64,000 nucleotides of DNA from Rhipidocladum racemiflorum (Eukaryota > Streptophyta > Magnoliopsida > Poales > Poaceae). The stretch is taken from NCBI GenBank assembly GCA_036346355.1, contig CM070580.1:32575004-32639003 (forward strand), given 5' to 3'. Shown piece after piece: positions 45,248 through 58,371 of this stretch. Below the pieces are notes generated by a model, which saw only the letters and a program-made list of their open reading frames with translations, made no database searches and was not told the origin of the DNA. Position numbers and translations under genes: made by a program. Position 1 is the first letter of the stretch; each line of letters starts with the position of its first letter.

Positions 45248-48015
45248 TATTGGGATCTGAATATGCAAATCCAGACCATCTATGTATTTTGCACTAGTTT
45301 AGGATCGCGCTAGTGCACACAGTCTCAAAATATATGAATATCACAATCATACACAACAGAAACATAATTAAATACTTCATATATTGAATAAGAGATAGTT
45401 AAACGACCTTAAGGTCAACATTACACTTGATAGGCCTCGATGGCTCCAAATCAAAATAATTAAACAACAGTGGAATGAAAAATGTCGGTGAATCCCATCG
45501 ACATACCATAAGCATCTGACAAGGTTTAACTCCTAGACAATCGCCTCCTCGTAGAACTCCCCCTCCAACATAAGTGTTGACTCCTCTTCAACTGATGGAT
45601 TTATTGTGGCAAAGGTGAGTACATAAAGCACTCAACAAATTATACACAGAATGCAAGTCTATTATAACTATATGCAAGGTTTATTCCAAATGAATGTCTG
45701 TCATGGCTATTTTGTATAAAGCAGAATTTACAAATGAATACTGTAAATAAATTGAAAATAGTAAAACAAATAACAATAACAATAAGTTTCTCAGTTGTTT
45801 CTCAAAGAATCTGGCTTGCAGCCCTAAATCAATTTCCATACTTTCATTGGCACATTGCCTCTATTCTCAATTTTATATTATAAAATCTAACTCTTGATTG
45901 TAATTTCCGAGTATTGTCCAATACCACGGACACGTCTATTCGAATAGATTTACACTCTGTAGAGGTTATACACTTTACCCATAATATATGATCAAACTAT
46001 ACTGCCAAGCTATGTCACGGACCCATCGACGTGTGTCTAGTTGATCATAACAAAGCTTTTATAATGCTTTGTCTAAACCCAGTACTGTCCACTGAGGTTT
46101 CAACACTGAAGGGACTGGTTACCACTTTCCGAGCCCCCTCTTGTGCCATGTGAGTCTACCCGTATACCCGGAACCCACACCACCATGACAGTACCAAAAT
46201 CTATACATCACAAATTAATCAGCTAGGTTATATGTTTGATCTAATTCAAATGCTTACAAAGTTAAGTCCTTAATTGACTGAGGCAAGACTTCCCAAAAAC
46301 TCACAATAACCATTATCATATATCATCAATTTTCATTCACTTTCTCAACAAAAATAACAACATGACCGCCCAATACCACACTTGCCCACCATAACTCACA
46401 ATTCTTGCCACATGCCATAGTCTAAATTATTTTACCACCCTAGTTGATTACCATGCACCATGTAACATCAACAACATTGTGTGATAACACCTGGCACACC
46501 TATTTATAAACATGTTCTATACCCCATTAGTTAACTTGAATTCGCACTTTCAAAAGATATCAGTTGTACGTGGCATGGCTAAACAACTACTCACGATATA
46601 ATCTATTAGGAACTAACTAATAATAAACCATTCTAGGGTGACAAAGTGACAAAGTAGACATAATTCAATTAGGTAGAATAGCTAATCTCAAATTAATTAA
46701 AACAGTTATACTTTGAATTAGCATGAAATAGTTTAAAACAATATAACTTTTAAAATATAGGTTCAACATGATCGAAGCACAATTTGCCTTCAAAAAACAC
46801 TTGTCCTTGCTCTGGACTTTACTCTTGAGTTGGATCCTTGCTCACTAACACCTCGTGTACTTCAACGTCTACGCGAAACGAATAAATAAAGTAATAAACA
46901 ACAAAAATAAAGAGCAAACTCAACTACAAAAATTAAATAAAATTTACCATTCAATAGAGCTCAATTTTACAAATTTTTAGAAACTAGAATCATCTCTATT
47001 GGAACTCGTATGAGGGATAACGGGCTCTCTAAAGTTTGAAATAAAAAAGAATAAAACTTAATTACTCAAATTATTTTTCTACTAGAAATTGGGATTTATG
47101 ACATCATACTGATGGCACGAACATTTTTTTAGCCGAATTATTTTACTAAAGAGAAATATATTTATGACATCAGGCTGATGTCAGCAACACTATTTGCCGA
47201 ATTAAAATAAATTAAAAACTAATCCTATTAGATCAAGCGTGTGGGCCTATGGTCTATAGACCCTGGCCCAGAATAATGTGCGTCTATCATGAACTCACCC
47301 ACGATGCCTCGGCCTTCGCAAGTGACGTCATGGCTGACGCAAGCTTCCTAACATCAGCAAATGCACGCACGGTGTGATCCGCTCTTGACACATGGCACCA
47401 TCTAGCCTATCCACGTCAGAGCGGACTATCAGATTACGGTGAAGTAGTGACAGCAGCAGTGCTACGCAGTTGATAGATAGTGCGACAAGTGTTTTAATCT
47501 GATCTGCACAAATTAGATCGCACGGCTACCAACACGCGTTGCTTGGTAGTGGGAAGACACGCAGCAGACAGAGATGACCTCTATGTGGCAGAATCTGGGA
47601 CGCTCGTTGCGAATCGAATGGTTGAGAGCAAGCAGCGACAAGGTACGACGACGCATTACCAGAGATGGAGACGAAGACCTCTTGGACATCATTTCCTCGT
47701 TGGACTTGCTTTGAGATTACGTGGATCTGGTAGTGGAGGACTTAGGGATGTTGAATATGCCTTCGGTTCCGGCAGAGAGGCGTCGACGGTGAAGATCCAC
47801 ATGAAAAATGATGGCGGTGGCTCAAGCAACTTCGGTGAGCTCTCACGGGTGAACGATGACGATCTACGTGATGCGAAGCGGGGCAAATGAGGCGGTGCGG
47901 AGCAGGGAAATTAATGCGCGTTGTGGTGCCTTAAATAGGGCCTCGACAGGCACGCAAATCCCAAAAATAACAAATTCACAATAAATCTATAAAATGCAAA
48001 ATTTGAGATGTTACA
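45248..48015 (-). mobile_element. Solo LTR, 2.8 kb, diverged Tekay/Del-like family
   Basis: On the minus strand it starts TGTAACATCTC and shares with 23865-27227 the order of landmarks (CTCTGTAGAGGTTATACA near 45955, GCCCCCTCTTG near 46133 on the plus strand). Its 3' end is worn (plus strand TATTGGGATCTG where the family has TGTGAGACCCGG). The 5-bp duplication CACAC is present at 45243-45247 and 48016-48020, though its low complexity makes this weaker than the others. No internal region is left. Confidence 0.78.
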
Positions 48016-48987
48016 CACACCTTCGTTACAAACCCCTTCCCATCCAATCCCACTCTTACCCTTTAAAACCTTATTTGGAAGACCTATTTTCAGTCAAAAT
48101 CAAGACCAACTCTAACTCTACTCCTGAAATCATTTTGTTCTCATAGTAGAGACGACATAAAGCACCATGCTACAAATATCTGACGGTAATGAATGTGGTC
48201 TTAACCGTTGCTCTGAGATCAAATAGTTGAGGAATATCCGATTTTATTTTTAGTAGTGATTTGATGCACCACAGTTCTAATATAAATTATATAAATCTTA
48301 AAGCAAAAAAAGAAATAAATAATCTGTATCCACTATTTGTTTATATTTTAATATTTATACAACTTTAAAATATGTACCGGCCAACAGAGCCCGACGTTCT
48401 AGAGTCCAGACAAGTGCCACCGTCGGACGCGCAAAACAACCCCTCCGCCAATCAGCACCAGCCACTCACCACACCCCCACATGCGATTCGCTAACTGGAC
48501 CGCTGGACCCACCCGCAAGCGACACAACAGATCACTCACTGTAACGGAATCGGTCCCTCTAGACTCCACATCGGTATCTTCTTCCCCGAACGTCCCATCA
48601 GCGTACCAAACGAAATCCACAACGGGCCCACCGGTCCACCGTCCCCACCTGCCAGCGACACACGCAAAGGCCCCGTTACCCCGTGCCCTCTGCTTGCCGC
48701 GTGACGCCCCACGTGACACTGACAGGAGTGTCCCACCCTCCTCTCGCTGACACTCGGGGCCCACCGTAGCGCGCTTTTGGGTAGGCAGCTGCTCGTCCTC
48801 GGCATTGCGCCCCCTGTTTTAGTAGTCGTGAACTCGTGTCCTCTTCCTTCACACCTCTTCCCTCCTCCCCTTCTTCCATTTGTAAACGACGCCGCCGATG
48901 CGCCACTCCGGTGGCCTCGCCCTCGCGCTACCTTAGGCTGCTGCCATTTCTAGCCACAGCCAGAGGCGGCGGCGGAGGAGGAGGGAG
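48016..48987 (+). other. 5' flank and promoter region of the PDK gene
   Basis: 48020-48390 is AT-rich without features. From 48400 the sequence is GC-rich and leads into the PDK first exon, so the promoter and 5' UTR are expected in the last few hundred bases. A TC-rich leader (48838-48880) is typical of plant 5' UTRs. Minus-strand ORFs here have no recognisable domain. Confidence 0.5.
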
Positions 48988-51900
48988 ATGGCGTCGGAGC
49001 CGGTGGCGCGGGCGGTGGCGGAGGAGGTTGCGCGATGGGGCGGGATGAAGCAGACGGGGGTGAGCCTGCGGTACATGATGGAGTTCGGTGCGCGCCCCAC
49101 GGAGCGCAACCTGCTGCTATCCGCGCAGTTCCTGCACAAGGAGCTCCCCATCCGCATCGCCCGCCGCGCGCTCGACCTCGACTCCCTCCCCTTCGGGCTC
49201 TCCAGTAAGCCCGCCGTCCTCAAGGTGAATCCTAGTACGCACGTCGCCTTCGTTGTTATTACTTCTGTATTACCAGATCGCCGCTTGTTTCTTTGGTGAT
49301 GGTGGCCTAATTTCGGCGGACGGTTATGCGTACTTGTGGGTATCGATTCGTTTCGCGGCTCGGTTTCCTTTTTGTTCTCGTCTAGTGTGATTCTTGTGGA
49401 AAGTTTGGGATTTTTTCGCTAGATTTTGCTTTTGTTTGGACTAGTTTGCTTTGGGCGTTTTTTTTGGGTGCGAAATTGCGAATACAGGGTTGCGCCGTTT
49501 CGCGAATAACACTACTAGTTTATCAGTTTATCGCCTAGGATGTTTATTCGGGAACATTTAAAAACAGTTCTTTTAGGATTCAGTGCCGTGTTCTTCGTTT
49601 TTTTAATATAATAATGTCCCCATTCAATTTCTTGTTTGTGATCAGTTCTTGGGAAGAGGAGCAGGGGATGGCACTGTTGAGACAGTCCCATTTTCTGGGG
49701 AATAACAAATTGCTTATTATACTCCTACTAAATTATCTGTTTGCTTGCTTTCGTTTGGGCCTGTAGCTTTTTACGAATTGAAATGGTTCTGTCAGTTCTC
49801 GGTTAACATCATAGTTGTAATGTCATGTTCTGTCGCTTCGTTTGAATAAAATACATCATGAAAACCTTCTTGTTCAACCCCAGCCAGGTTTGACGATTAC
49901 AAAATCTGTGATTCATATGCTTGTCATATCGGTTCTTTGAGAGAGGTGTAGCATAGTTGTATCATAGGATACGGGGGGATTTTGTAGATTCCTTCCTGCC
50001 AACTCGCTTAAATTGCTTTGATTTTTTCTTTCTATCATATTGGCTTCTTGAAGTTATCGGTTCATGCATCAGAAACACCTGAACTCATCAAATTGCACAT
50101 ATTCTAAGAAGGATTTGCAGAATCGAATAAGTACATTCGTGCCCATGAGAGTGCCCATTTACAGGACTAACTTTTGGTCTATTCGGTTTTGTGAAGGTGA
50201 GAGATTGGTACTTGGACTCGTTCCGTGACATCCGGTACTTCCCGGAGGTGAGTAACAGGGACGATGAGCTTGCATTCACCCAGATGATCAAGATGATCAG
50301 GGTGCGGCACAACAATGTGGTGCCCACCATGGCGTTGGGTGTGCAGCAGCTGAAGAAGGACCTGGGTGGTACAAAGGCGTTTCCCCCTGGAATTGATGAG
50401 ATCCACCAGTTCCTCGATCGCTTCTACATGTCAAGGATTGGGATCCGCATGCTGATAGGTTAGCAGGCTCAGCACTTGCCCATCTGTTACGTGCTAAATC
50501 TATAATATTTTTACTAGTGTCTGTTGGCAGGTTCAGTTATTAACATGCTGTCAAATGTTTAACTCCCATTCCTAACTCATAAATAGTGTTTCTGGGTTGA
50601 TGATAGAAATGCAATTTGTGTACTGGAGTACTGCCCGAACCAACTGGTACGAAGGTTCATTTTATTGGTTCTACCTTCTGCCTTGACGAAAGAAGAACCA
50701 CTCTGAACCTGTCATTCCGCCTGGCAGCTGCCTAAAAGCTTTTTCAGCACTCAATTCATTTGGAAAGTATAGCTTGGGGGGCAGAAATGGGTATCTTACT
50801 TGCCTCATTTGAAAATAATAAACTGCATGAGTCCTAAAGTTGTATTGTTAGTAGTGGAGTAGGAGGTGGTTGCAGATCAGGACCTCAACGTTCTTTGAAA
50901 TTTGTACTTTTCACTATTGGGAGAGCATTTCCTAGTTGGATATAGAAGAGCAATTGGTGTAACATTGTAATGTTCCAGCAGGATATATTTTTCCTTGGAA
51001 TGTGGTGGTTAGTGTTACCCTTACCCAATCATTTTATATCTTCCTGCCCAAGAACTACAACAGTTGCCGTAAGATAACTGTCTATGACTAAAAGTCGAAA
51101 AGGAGGAAGAGAGAATTATTTTGCTGTCCCCGTCTTGTTGTGAAAGTACTAACACAAAAAGATAAATGGCACTTGTTAATTCACTGTTTTTTTCTTAGTT
51201 GTGTTAACGTGCTTGATTTCAGGGCAGCATGTCGCTTTGCACGATCCTGATCCAGAGCCTGGTGTCATAGGGCTCATAAGCACAAGATTGTCCCCCATGC
51301 TGGTGGCTCGACTTGCTAGTGAAGATGCACGTGCTATTTGCATGCGGGAATATGGATCAGCTCCTGACGTCAACATATATGGAGACCCAGATTTTACATT
51401 TCCGTAAATCCCTCGTTTTATGTGCTATGTACCTTTGTTTTTATTTGATTTAATCACACTTCAGTGTTAATTCTTGTTTTCTTGTTTGCCATTAATATAT
51501 CTGTCAGGTTTCGTATACCTCCGTTGTCATTAAAGTGTTCCATGTCTTTTATGCAACATTCTGCTTATTTGCTTAATTTACTAGTTCATGTGCAAATTGC
51601 AATTATTTGGCCTTTCCTCTGTTTATCAGAATCCATTCCAGTTCAATTCTAACCTTTATAGTGAATTTCATCAGTAACATAGTTGAAGTGCAGAAAGTCT
51701 TAAAATGGTTTTTCTGAACTGCTTTGACTTCTCAATTGCAGATATGTTACACCACATCTACATCTCATGATGTTTGAATTGGTGAAGAACTCCCTTCGTG
51801 CAGTACAGGAACGTTTTGTGAACTCTGATAAACATGCACCCCCCGTTAGGATCATAGTTGCTGATGGAGCAGAGGATGTAACTATCAAGGTATGACTCTC

Positions 51901-53301
51901 CCCATAAGAATCTGTTGCCGGTTTTGTTGAGAACTTTCTAGGCTCAAACATGTTAGATAACAAATTTCGCAAATACATAAACTCTGTGGATACAAGAATT
52001 TCCCTTAATCTTTGCTGTTGGTATTAATTTAACATTTCTTATTACTTGTGGCATATACTGCAACTGTAAATGCAGAGAATAGAGAATTAAAATTGAGTTT
52101 TTTTTAACAAAAATCGTGACTTATATTTTTAATAATGTGACATTAGTTTTTGTGATACACTTATGTATTAGTTCTGCAGAGACCTCATTTTTTACTAGTG
52201 AGTGATGACAAGTCCAAATCCAGACGCTCATGGCTCCAGATGCGTTTTCAAAGCAGAGATATTAGCTCATGCCATGTGTCTCTCTTGCAAGAGTGATTCA
52301 GTGTCTGCAAGAACAGTGTGCAGTAGCATATTAAGTTCCACTACAATTTTTTTATACAAAGATTGATACTCTGTGCCGCACATTAACCATGTCATAATTG
52401 TTACAGAAAATTGGCTCCATGTTTATGTGCAAACACACCCACTATTTTCCCTTTTTATGTTACAATTTTCTTTTTTCATTAGTTAGTTTCTTTTTGTATG
52501 ATAGTCCTATTGGAATGTATTACTGTAAATAGTTCCCTATATGAGACCACAAACATGATAATATGTTTATTTAGCCAACTTTGATATATTCAATTCTTCA
52601 TAATTATGCATGAGTATGAGTGTAGCCTTTCTAATGCAGATTAGTGATGAAGGTGGTGGAATACCAAGGAGTGGCCTCCCAAAAATTTTCACTTATCTCT
52701 ACAGTACAGCAGAAAACCCACCTGATCTAGATGGCCATAATGAAGGAGTAACTATGGCTGGGTATGGTTATGGGATCCCGATTAGTCGTCTTTATGCTCG
52801 ATATTTTGGTGGAGACCTGCAAATAATTTCTATGGAAGGATATGGTATGTCCATATTTCACTTTTTTTTTGTTCCTGTAGCAAGTATTAAAGAACGTGGC
52901 CTTATTTTGTTGAGCTTTCCTCCATATGTTGCTGTTTCGATTCTCATAAATCGCCGTTGAAAGTTGACAGCTCTTTTCTTCTCCGAAAGTTCATAACTCT
53001 TTTCTAAAGAAAAGCGAGGTTAAAATCCTTAGCCCTTAGGATTTGGGAGTTAAGCATCAACTATGTCCCTCTTATTCTTTTACTTTTCGTAAGTCCCTCT
53101 TATTCTTTTACTTTTCGTAAGTTGCTGTCCAGAACTTAACACTCTTGAAACTTGCTTGCTGAGATGTTGCATTACTATCGTCACTACTAAATTGATTATG
53201 ATCTTACAGATACATGACATTACTTTTTCATCTTCTATGTAGGAACCGATGCTTATCTCCACCTATCACGGCTAGGAGATTCAGAGGAACCCTTACCTTA
53301 A
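48988..53301 (+). CDS. PDK: Pyruvate dehydrogenase kinase, mitochondrial, six exons
   Basis: Exons are 48988-49224, 50197-50458, 51223-51403, 51742-51889, 52640-52844 and 53243-53301. All are GT-AG and phases agree, giving 1092 nt and 363 residues, close to known plant PDKs. The N-terminal four-helix domain (about 20-185) contains GVSLRYMMEFG and IRVRHNNVVPTMALGVQQLK. The GHKL ATP-binding domain (about 220-350) has the N-box ELVKNSLRA with N243, the DEGGGIP G1 box (279-285) and the AGYGYGIPIS G2 box (316-325). The kinase phosphorylates serine of the E1-alpha subunit of the mitochondrial pyruvate dehydrogenase complex and switches it off, limiting carbon entry to the TCA cycle. It is related to histidine kinases but acts on serine. 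The ATG opens MASEPVARAVAEEVARWG, the usual start of grass PDKs. No lesion was seen. Confidence 0.97.
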
Positions 53302-54436
53302 GAGATTCGGAAGGAACCCTTGCTTCAATGATCATATTCCTGTTCTCATACGATTATTGTAATTAGGATAGTATTGCTTTTCGCGATTGCTGTGCTGGTA
53401 TGCAAATACAGTTACCAAGGCCAGCCACCTATATGTAGTTCTGCTGTTCTGTTCTAGTTACTCTGTCTCTGTGTTCATTCCTCGGCTACCTTGAATGTTG
53501 TCGTAACTCAGAAGCCTCTGGTTAATACTCACATTAGAATTCTTCTACCTCGTAGGATGGTTGCTCTAGTCTTCTGGAGTACCTGGAGCTCAGTCGTTGT
53601 CTGGAGGATGTAATATAAATCGTTCCTTTCATTAGCGGCAGCTGATTTCATCTACGACACCCACATATATATATTTACGGTATTGCTAGGGACCGGATGG
53701 TAGATTTTTTCGCAACATTTTTTTCCACGCGTGAAACATTTTTTTTTCTATGTGTGAAACATTTTTTTTCGACAATAGTAAAAAAATATATTTCATACGT
53801 TAAAAAAAATGTTTCATAACATTAAAAAATGTTTCATACGTTAAAAAAAATATTTCGCAGGCGTCCAAAAAAACAAAAAAATAGGACGTCCGGGTGGAAG
53901 TTGAGCCCATATATTTATGTACATTTGCGCTTCAGAATGGGAAGAGCTGGCATTAGATTATACAGCGCCTTTCCTCGTGCGTGTGTGGCAACAGTTTCTG
54001 GCGCTGTTCTTCTTACAAGTTGGATGAGTTCATATCACGATAACTTGATAAATAATCCACAATTTTCATCGGTAGGAATCGAACTCTAGTCTTTGGATGA
54101 AAATGTTTAGGGCAAAACGTCAGTACCGGCCAACGATTGGTATTTGGTAGGTCTAAGGTCATTGCTACATGGAATGTTACAATTGCGTAGCCGGACCGGA
54201 CGCAAGAAAGCAGGAGCTGATCTGACCCGTTCTTTTGACATCGGACGGCTCATATTGCCTCTCTTCGACCCTTTAACGGGTCCGCCTCGGTCTTCTATTC
54301 CTCTTCGTGGCGGACCGTGCCGGCGTCCCACGGATAGAAAGTCCGCCCACCTCCGTGGCTTCGCCGACCTCCGGCGCGGGCGAAACCCTAGACCAGCCCT
54401 CCTAGCCCACCGGAACGGCGTGCTGCTGCGGATGCG
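53302..54436. other. PDK 3' flank, poly-A/T repeat block, NYN gene 5' flank
   Basis: 53302-53650 should hold the PDK 3' UTR. At 53690-53885 a repeat-like block has seven or eight AAACATTTTTTT or TTTTTTTGTTTCAT-type motifs. They are direct in the left half (GTGAAACATTTTTT) and inverted in the right half (AAAAAATGTTTCAT), between GGGACCGGATGG and GGACGTCCGGGTGG. It looks like a MITE but exact ends and duplications were not found. 54200-54436 is GC-rich and is probably the 5' UTR and promoter of the next gene. Confidence 0.5.
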
Positions 54437-57336
54437 ATGGGGGAATGCGCCGCGGCAGCGGCGAAGACGTCGGTGTGGTGGGACATCGACAGGTGCGCGG
54501 TGCCCCCCGGCGGCTGCGACCCCCACCGCATCGCCCACAACGTCATCGCCGCGCTCGCCGCGGCGGGATACACTGGCCCCGTATCGATCGTCGCCTACGG
54601 CGATGCCGCCCGCATCGCCCCGGGCGTCCTGGAAGCCCTCTCCGCCACCGGCATCGCCCTCAACCACGTCCCCGCCGGTATAGGCCCCCACCTGCTCTCT
54701 CCATTGCCGCGTAATCAGAGCATGAAAATTTGCCGGTTTTGCTGCTCAGTGTGCGCGCTGATAGTGAAATTCCCCTCAAAAAAATTTTCCCCCAATATTT
54801 GGCAGGAGCTAAAGATGGAGTTGACAAGAAGATGTTGGTCGACATGTTGTTCTGGGCATTCGACAACCCTCCACCAGGCAATTACTTGCTTATTTCGTGC
54901 GATCAGGACTTCTCTGGTCTCCTCCATAGGCTTAGGATGAAGAAATACGGTATCCTACTAGCGCAAGCTCCAAATGCATCATCTCAAGCACTTGCTACCG
55001 CAGCAAAGACTGTTTGGCTCTGGGAAAGCCTTGCGGCTGGAGACCCACTGCTGGCAGAACCCCCACATTCACTTAGTGTGTCACATTGCAACCGGGATTG
55101 GAATAATTCGGAAACATCAAAGTGCTCACAGAGTAAGCTTCGTTCTGAGTATAACAAGTGTGATGGTAATGTGAAGGCAGGTAATCAATATCAAGTGAAG
55201 CCGCTTCAAAAGTATGTGCAGAAGGCAAACATCGCATCTAGTTCTGCAGGCAATCAAGATCGAGTAGAGTCACTTCAGTATAATATGGGTGATGCTAATG
55301 GAAAGGCGGGTAATGAACGCAAGGTGAAGCCACTTCAAAAGTATGTAAAGAAGACGAACAACACATCTCATTCGGCAAGCAATCAAGTGGATTCAGTCGG
55401 AGTTTATGACTGTTCTATAGGAAGCACTACGAGTGGGCTAGATCTATCTTCTGTTTTATTGCCATCAATTTCTGGATCACTGGAGGGAGCAAAGGTGGAT
55501 CACACAAGCTCGCTAGGAACTTCGTCATCAGCTCAAAAACATGTGGTGTCTACTCATTCACATCAAGTGAGAGCTCCACACGAATTCATCCTTGGTAAGA
55601 AGCCTAGCACATCAACTGACCATGCATCAAGAGATGGAACTCATGATTTTGGCATCAGTATGGGCCATTATCATCTAACATATCAGCAAACCCAATCTTC
55701 TAAAGCACAGAATAAACTTCATTCTATCTATAGTATGGATGATAATAATGGGAAGGCAGGCAATCAATATAAGGCGAAACAACATCAAGAGTATGTAAAG
55801 AAGACAAATATTTCATCTAGTTCTGCATGCAATGAAATAGATTTAGTTAATGGATTTCCTGGTAATTTGAAAGGAAGCATTTTGCCAAAAAATCCTGCTT
55901 TCTCCCTGTCACCAGCTCACAAACCTGTCATTTCTCATTTGCATCAAGTGGGAGCAGAGTTCATCTTTGGTAAGAAGCCTAGCACATCAATTGAGTGCAC
56001 GCCAAAAATGGAATTTTTAATTTTGGTGCTAGTAGTGGCCGTAATGATCTGACATATCAGCAAACCCAGTCTTCTCTGTTGCCGAAACAACATAATTCAG
56101 GTCCTCATCCTCATAGTGCATTCGGTCAGTCTGCCTCAACAAATTCAGATATTGGCAGCTCATGCCCACCATCAGCAGGGCATAATGGCATTCTTTCCTT
56201 ACAAATGCAAACATGGCCAAGTGGCTCAACCTTTCAAGGTCTGCCTGATATTTGCTCTGATTTCAGTAGACTGACTATTTCTGAATACCCTCGAGGAACT
56301 GGTGAGACCAAGCCATCTTGTCACAGTGCGCCTGTTAATTATCCTGTTTTTAGTATGCCAAATAATTCTGGACATCCTAGAGGTCTTCATGAGATCAGAT
56401 ACTCTTTTCATCCTGGTCCTAATATCATCTTCCATCCAAATCACTCTAGTGCTCCTCAGAATGTCCAACCTCATTCCAGTGATTATCCTTGCAAACCTCC
56501 TGACCCACCTAACCTATCCTGCATCATGCAAAATTCTGGAAATCATGGAGAGCCGCAAGGATCTCCATCAAATTCTTCTGAGCCTGAAGGTACTATAAGA
56601 AATATAGTACGTGCTTTGGACATACTAAAGACTCAGAAGATATTCCCAACAGAATCAAATATTGCAGACTGTATATGCCATGGCGAAATGAATTTATCAG
56701 GGTTTCATGTTAAGAAAGCTCTTGAACTCGCCATTCGACATCAGGCTGTCATTATGAAAAAGTTAGTAAATGATATGCCTTTATTTGTTGCAAAAGATGA
56801 AAGACTTTGGAAATGTGTGGATGCAACAAATAGCAATGCAAAGCATCCCAAAGAGACGCTAGACACAGTTTGCAAGTACATATCATCCACCAGTGGCCAT
56901 TCAGCAATAAAGAATTCTCAGTCAAGGTGAGGCTTTGTACCTTCTGGTTTGTGCTAATCATTTCATCTTTTATTCTCAGATGTTGTAACATTATCCACGT
57001 TTCCTTGCTGGTAGGTACCAAGCTGCAACTATCTTAAAGAAATTGTGCTTGCAGCATCATGCCCTTGGCGACGTTCTCCAGATTTTGCATATCGTAATTG
57101 TTAGAAAGAAGTGGCTTGTGCCTCATTCTTCAGGCTGGCAGCCATTGTCCTTCAACACAATAATGGTGATGCAATTACTGATGCTATTGAAGAAGTCAGG
57201 TCTTGATTCTTTTCCTCTGCTCATGTGGGATGGATATTTTTGGTGCGCTGGTGAGCAGCCAAAATATCTTCAACATGTACATTCATCAAAAGGTTTGTTG
57301 GATACTCCTTGTTGGTTCATGGACATTCTACTGTAA
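54437..57336 (+). pseudogene. NYN RNase-domain and LOTUS/OST-HTH protein gene, frame-broken as given
   Basis: Exon 1 is 54437-54677, exon 2 is 54806-56926 and exon 3 starts at 57015; all splice sites are GT-AG and in phase. Exons 1-2 encode an N-terminal NYN (PIN-like) domain with VWWDIDRC (D16) and LISCDQDFSGLLHRLR (D113, D115), the acidic residues expected of the fold, then a repeat-rich linker. The LOTUS/OST-HTH domain (NIVRALDILKTQKIFP ... LFVAKDERLWKCVD) lies at about 56590-56820, but in another frame: the first frame meets a stop at 56050-56052 (495 residues). The two frames overlap near an A5 run at 56005-56009. A second apparent slip occurs in exon 3 near 57155. NYN-LOTUS proteins of the MARF1/limkain-b1 type bind and process RNA. 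Either the gene is decaying or the assembly has one-base errors; an intact copy would be a CDS. The 57336 end assumes no second slip. Confidence 0.75.
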
Positions 57337-58240
57337 GCAATCAGATGCCACAAGAAGTAGTCTAGATGCAGTATTTTTTTTACTCACGGGGAGTTTAGTC
57401 CCAAAGGAAAAGACTGAATATCCTGTTGGTTTTGTTCCAAGTAGGAAGGAGCTGCACAAGTCACAGTTTTTCATATGCTTTCAAAGATGTTAGTTCGGCA
57501 ATCTGGCCAGCAATTTGATTTCATTCTGTGGTCAGCAAGATATAGATACAACAGTGCCTGAGGTTGAAGTCAACTTATGTGTATCTCTTAGTTGGCTGCA
57601 GAAGTCCATAATTCTGTTTTGGTACTCAGTGAAGCGGCAATGCTTGAAATAGTGAAATTTCAGTGGCTTGTTTCGTGGAACCCTCCTCTTAGCATGGGAA
57701 GCTGCTGGTAGTAGACGAAGTTAGCAGCTTCTGAAAGCATTGATGTTCCGTAAATTTGAGCTTTACAATTCCGTTGTGAGATACCTTAGTTATGCCTGAT
57801 GTTCAGTGAGGCAGTGATTCACTGGCGGGTTAGTGAAGTCATTGGCGTTTCCTGCCTTTGAAATGCATTCAGAACCGCTATGCTTGCTCTAATTTGCTTT
57901 AGAGTTTGCCCAATTCGTCATGCTGTTCGCTGCACCTGGTAGCATTGGTTGTGTTGTTTTGTTCTTCTGAGTTTCTTCCTTTTTGGCTATGCGATGCGCG
58001 TGCCGTTTCTCACCTCAGGTGGTGTGCGTGCACCGTAATGAGCAGTGACACTCCGAGAATTCTCTGAAGCACCTTTGTCAGATATGTTTCTCTTATAAAT
58101 CTATCGCCTGTGGGTTCTGTCAGTTTGATGCTTTTGATTATTGCGCTGATCCTGTCGGGTTCTCTGTGCACATCACACAGTGAGGTATCAGTAATGTTCC
58201 ATGTGCCGTGAACAGGATCGGCACATCACAGAACTTCTTA
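57337..58240. other. 3' flank of the NYN-LOTUS gene
   Basis: No ORF with a recognisable domain. The T-rich, stop-rich composition is that of a 3' UTR and downstream sequence. No repeat ends seen. Confidence 0.5.
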
Positions 58241-58371
58241 GCCCTTGTTTAGAAGGCATGTATTTTTTTCCCTCGATTCCTGCAGAAAGCTAGATATTAG
58301 ATTTTTTTTTTCCTGATTCCTGTTGAATTGAACCATCTCCTGCAAAATTCATTCTTTCTTTCCAAATGGGC
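58241..58371. mobile_element. Possible small MITE
   Basis: About 131 bp bounded by GCCCTTGTTTAGAAGG on the left and, read inward, GCCCATTTGGAAAGAAAG on the right, a weak inverted repeat. GCCCTTGTTT ends are common in short hAT-type MITEs of grasses. No target duplication was found, so this is tentative. Confidence 0.4.

Noticed and set aside
48399..48906. Minus-strand frames upstream of PDK
   Set aside because: GC-rich promoter/leader of PDK; no domain and no splice support.
54107..54691. 194-codon minus-strand frame and shifted plus-strand frames
   Set aside because: Shadows of the GC-rich first exon of the NYN-LOTUS gene, whose own frame has the conserved NYN residues.
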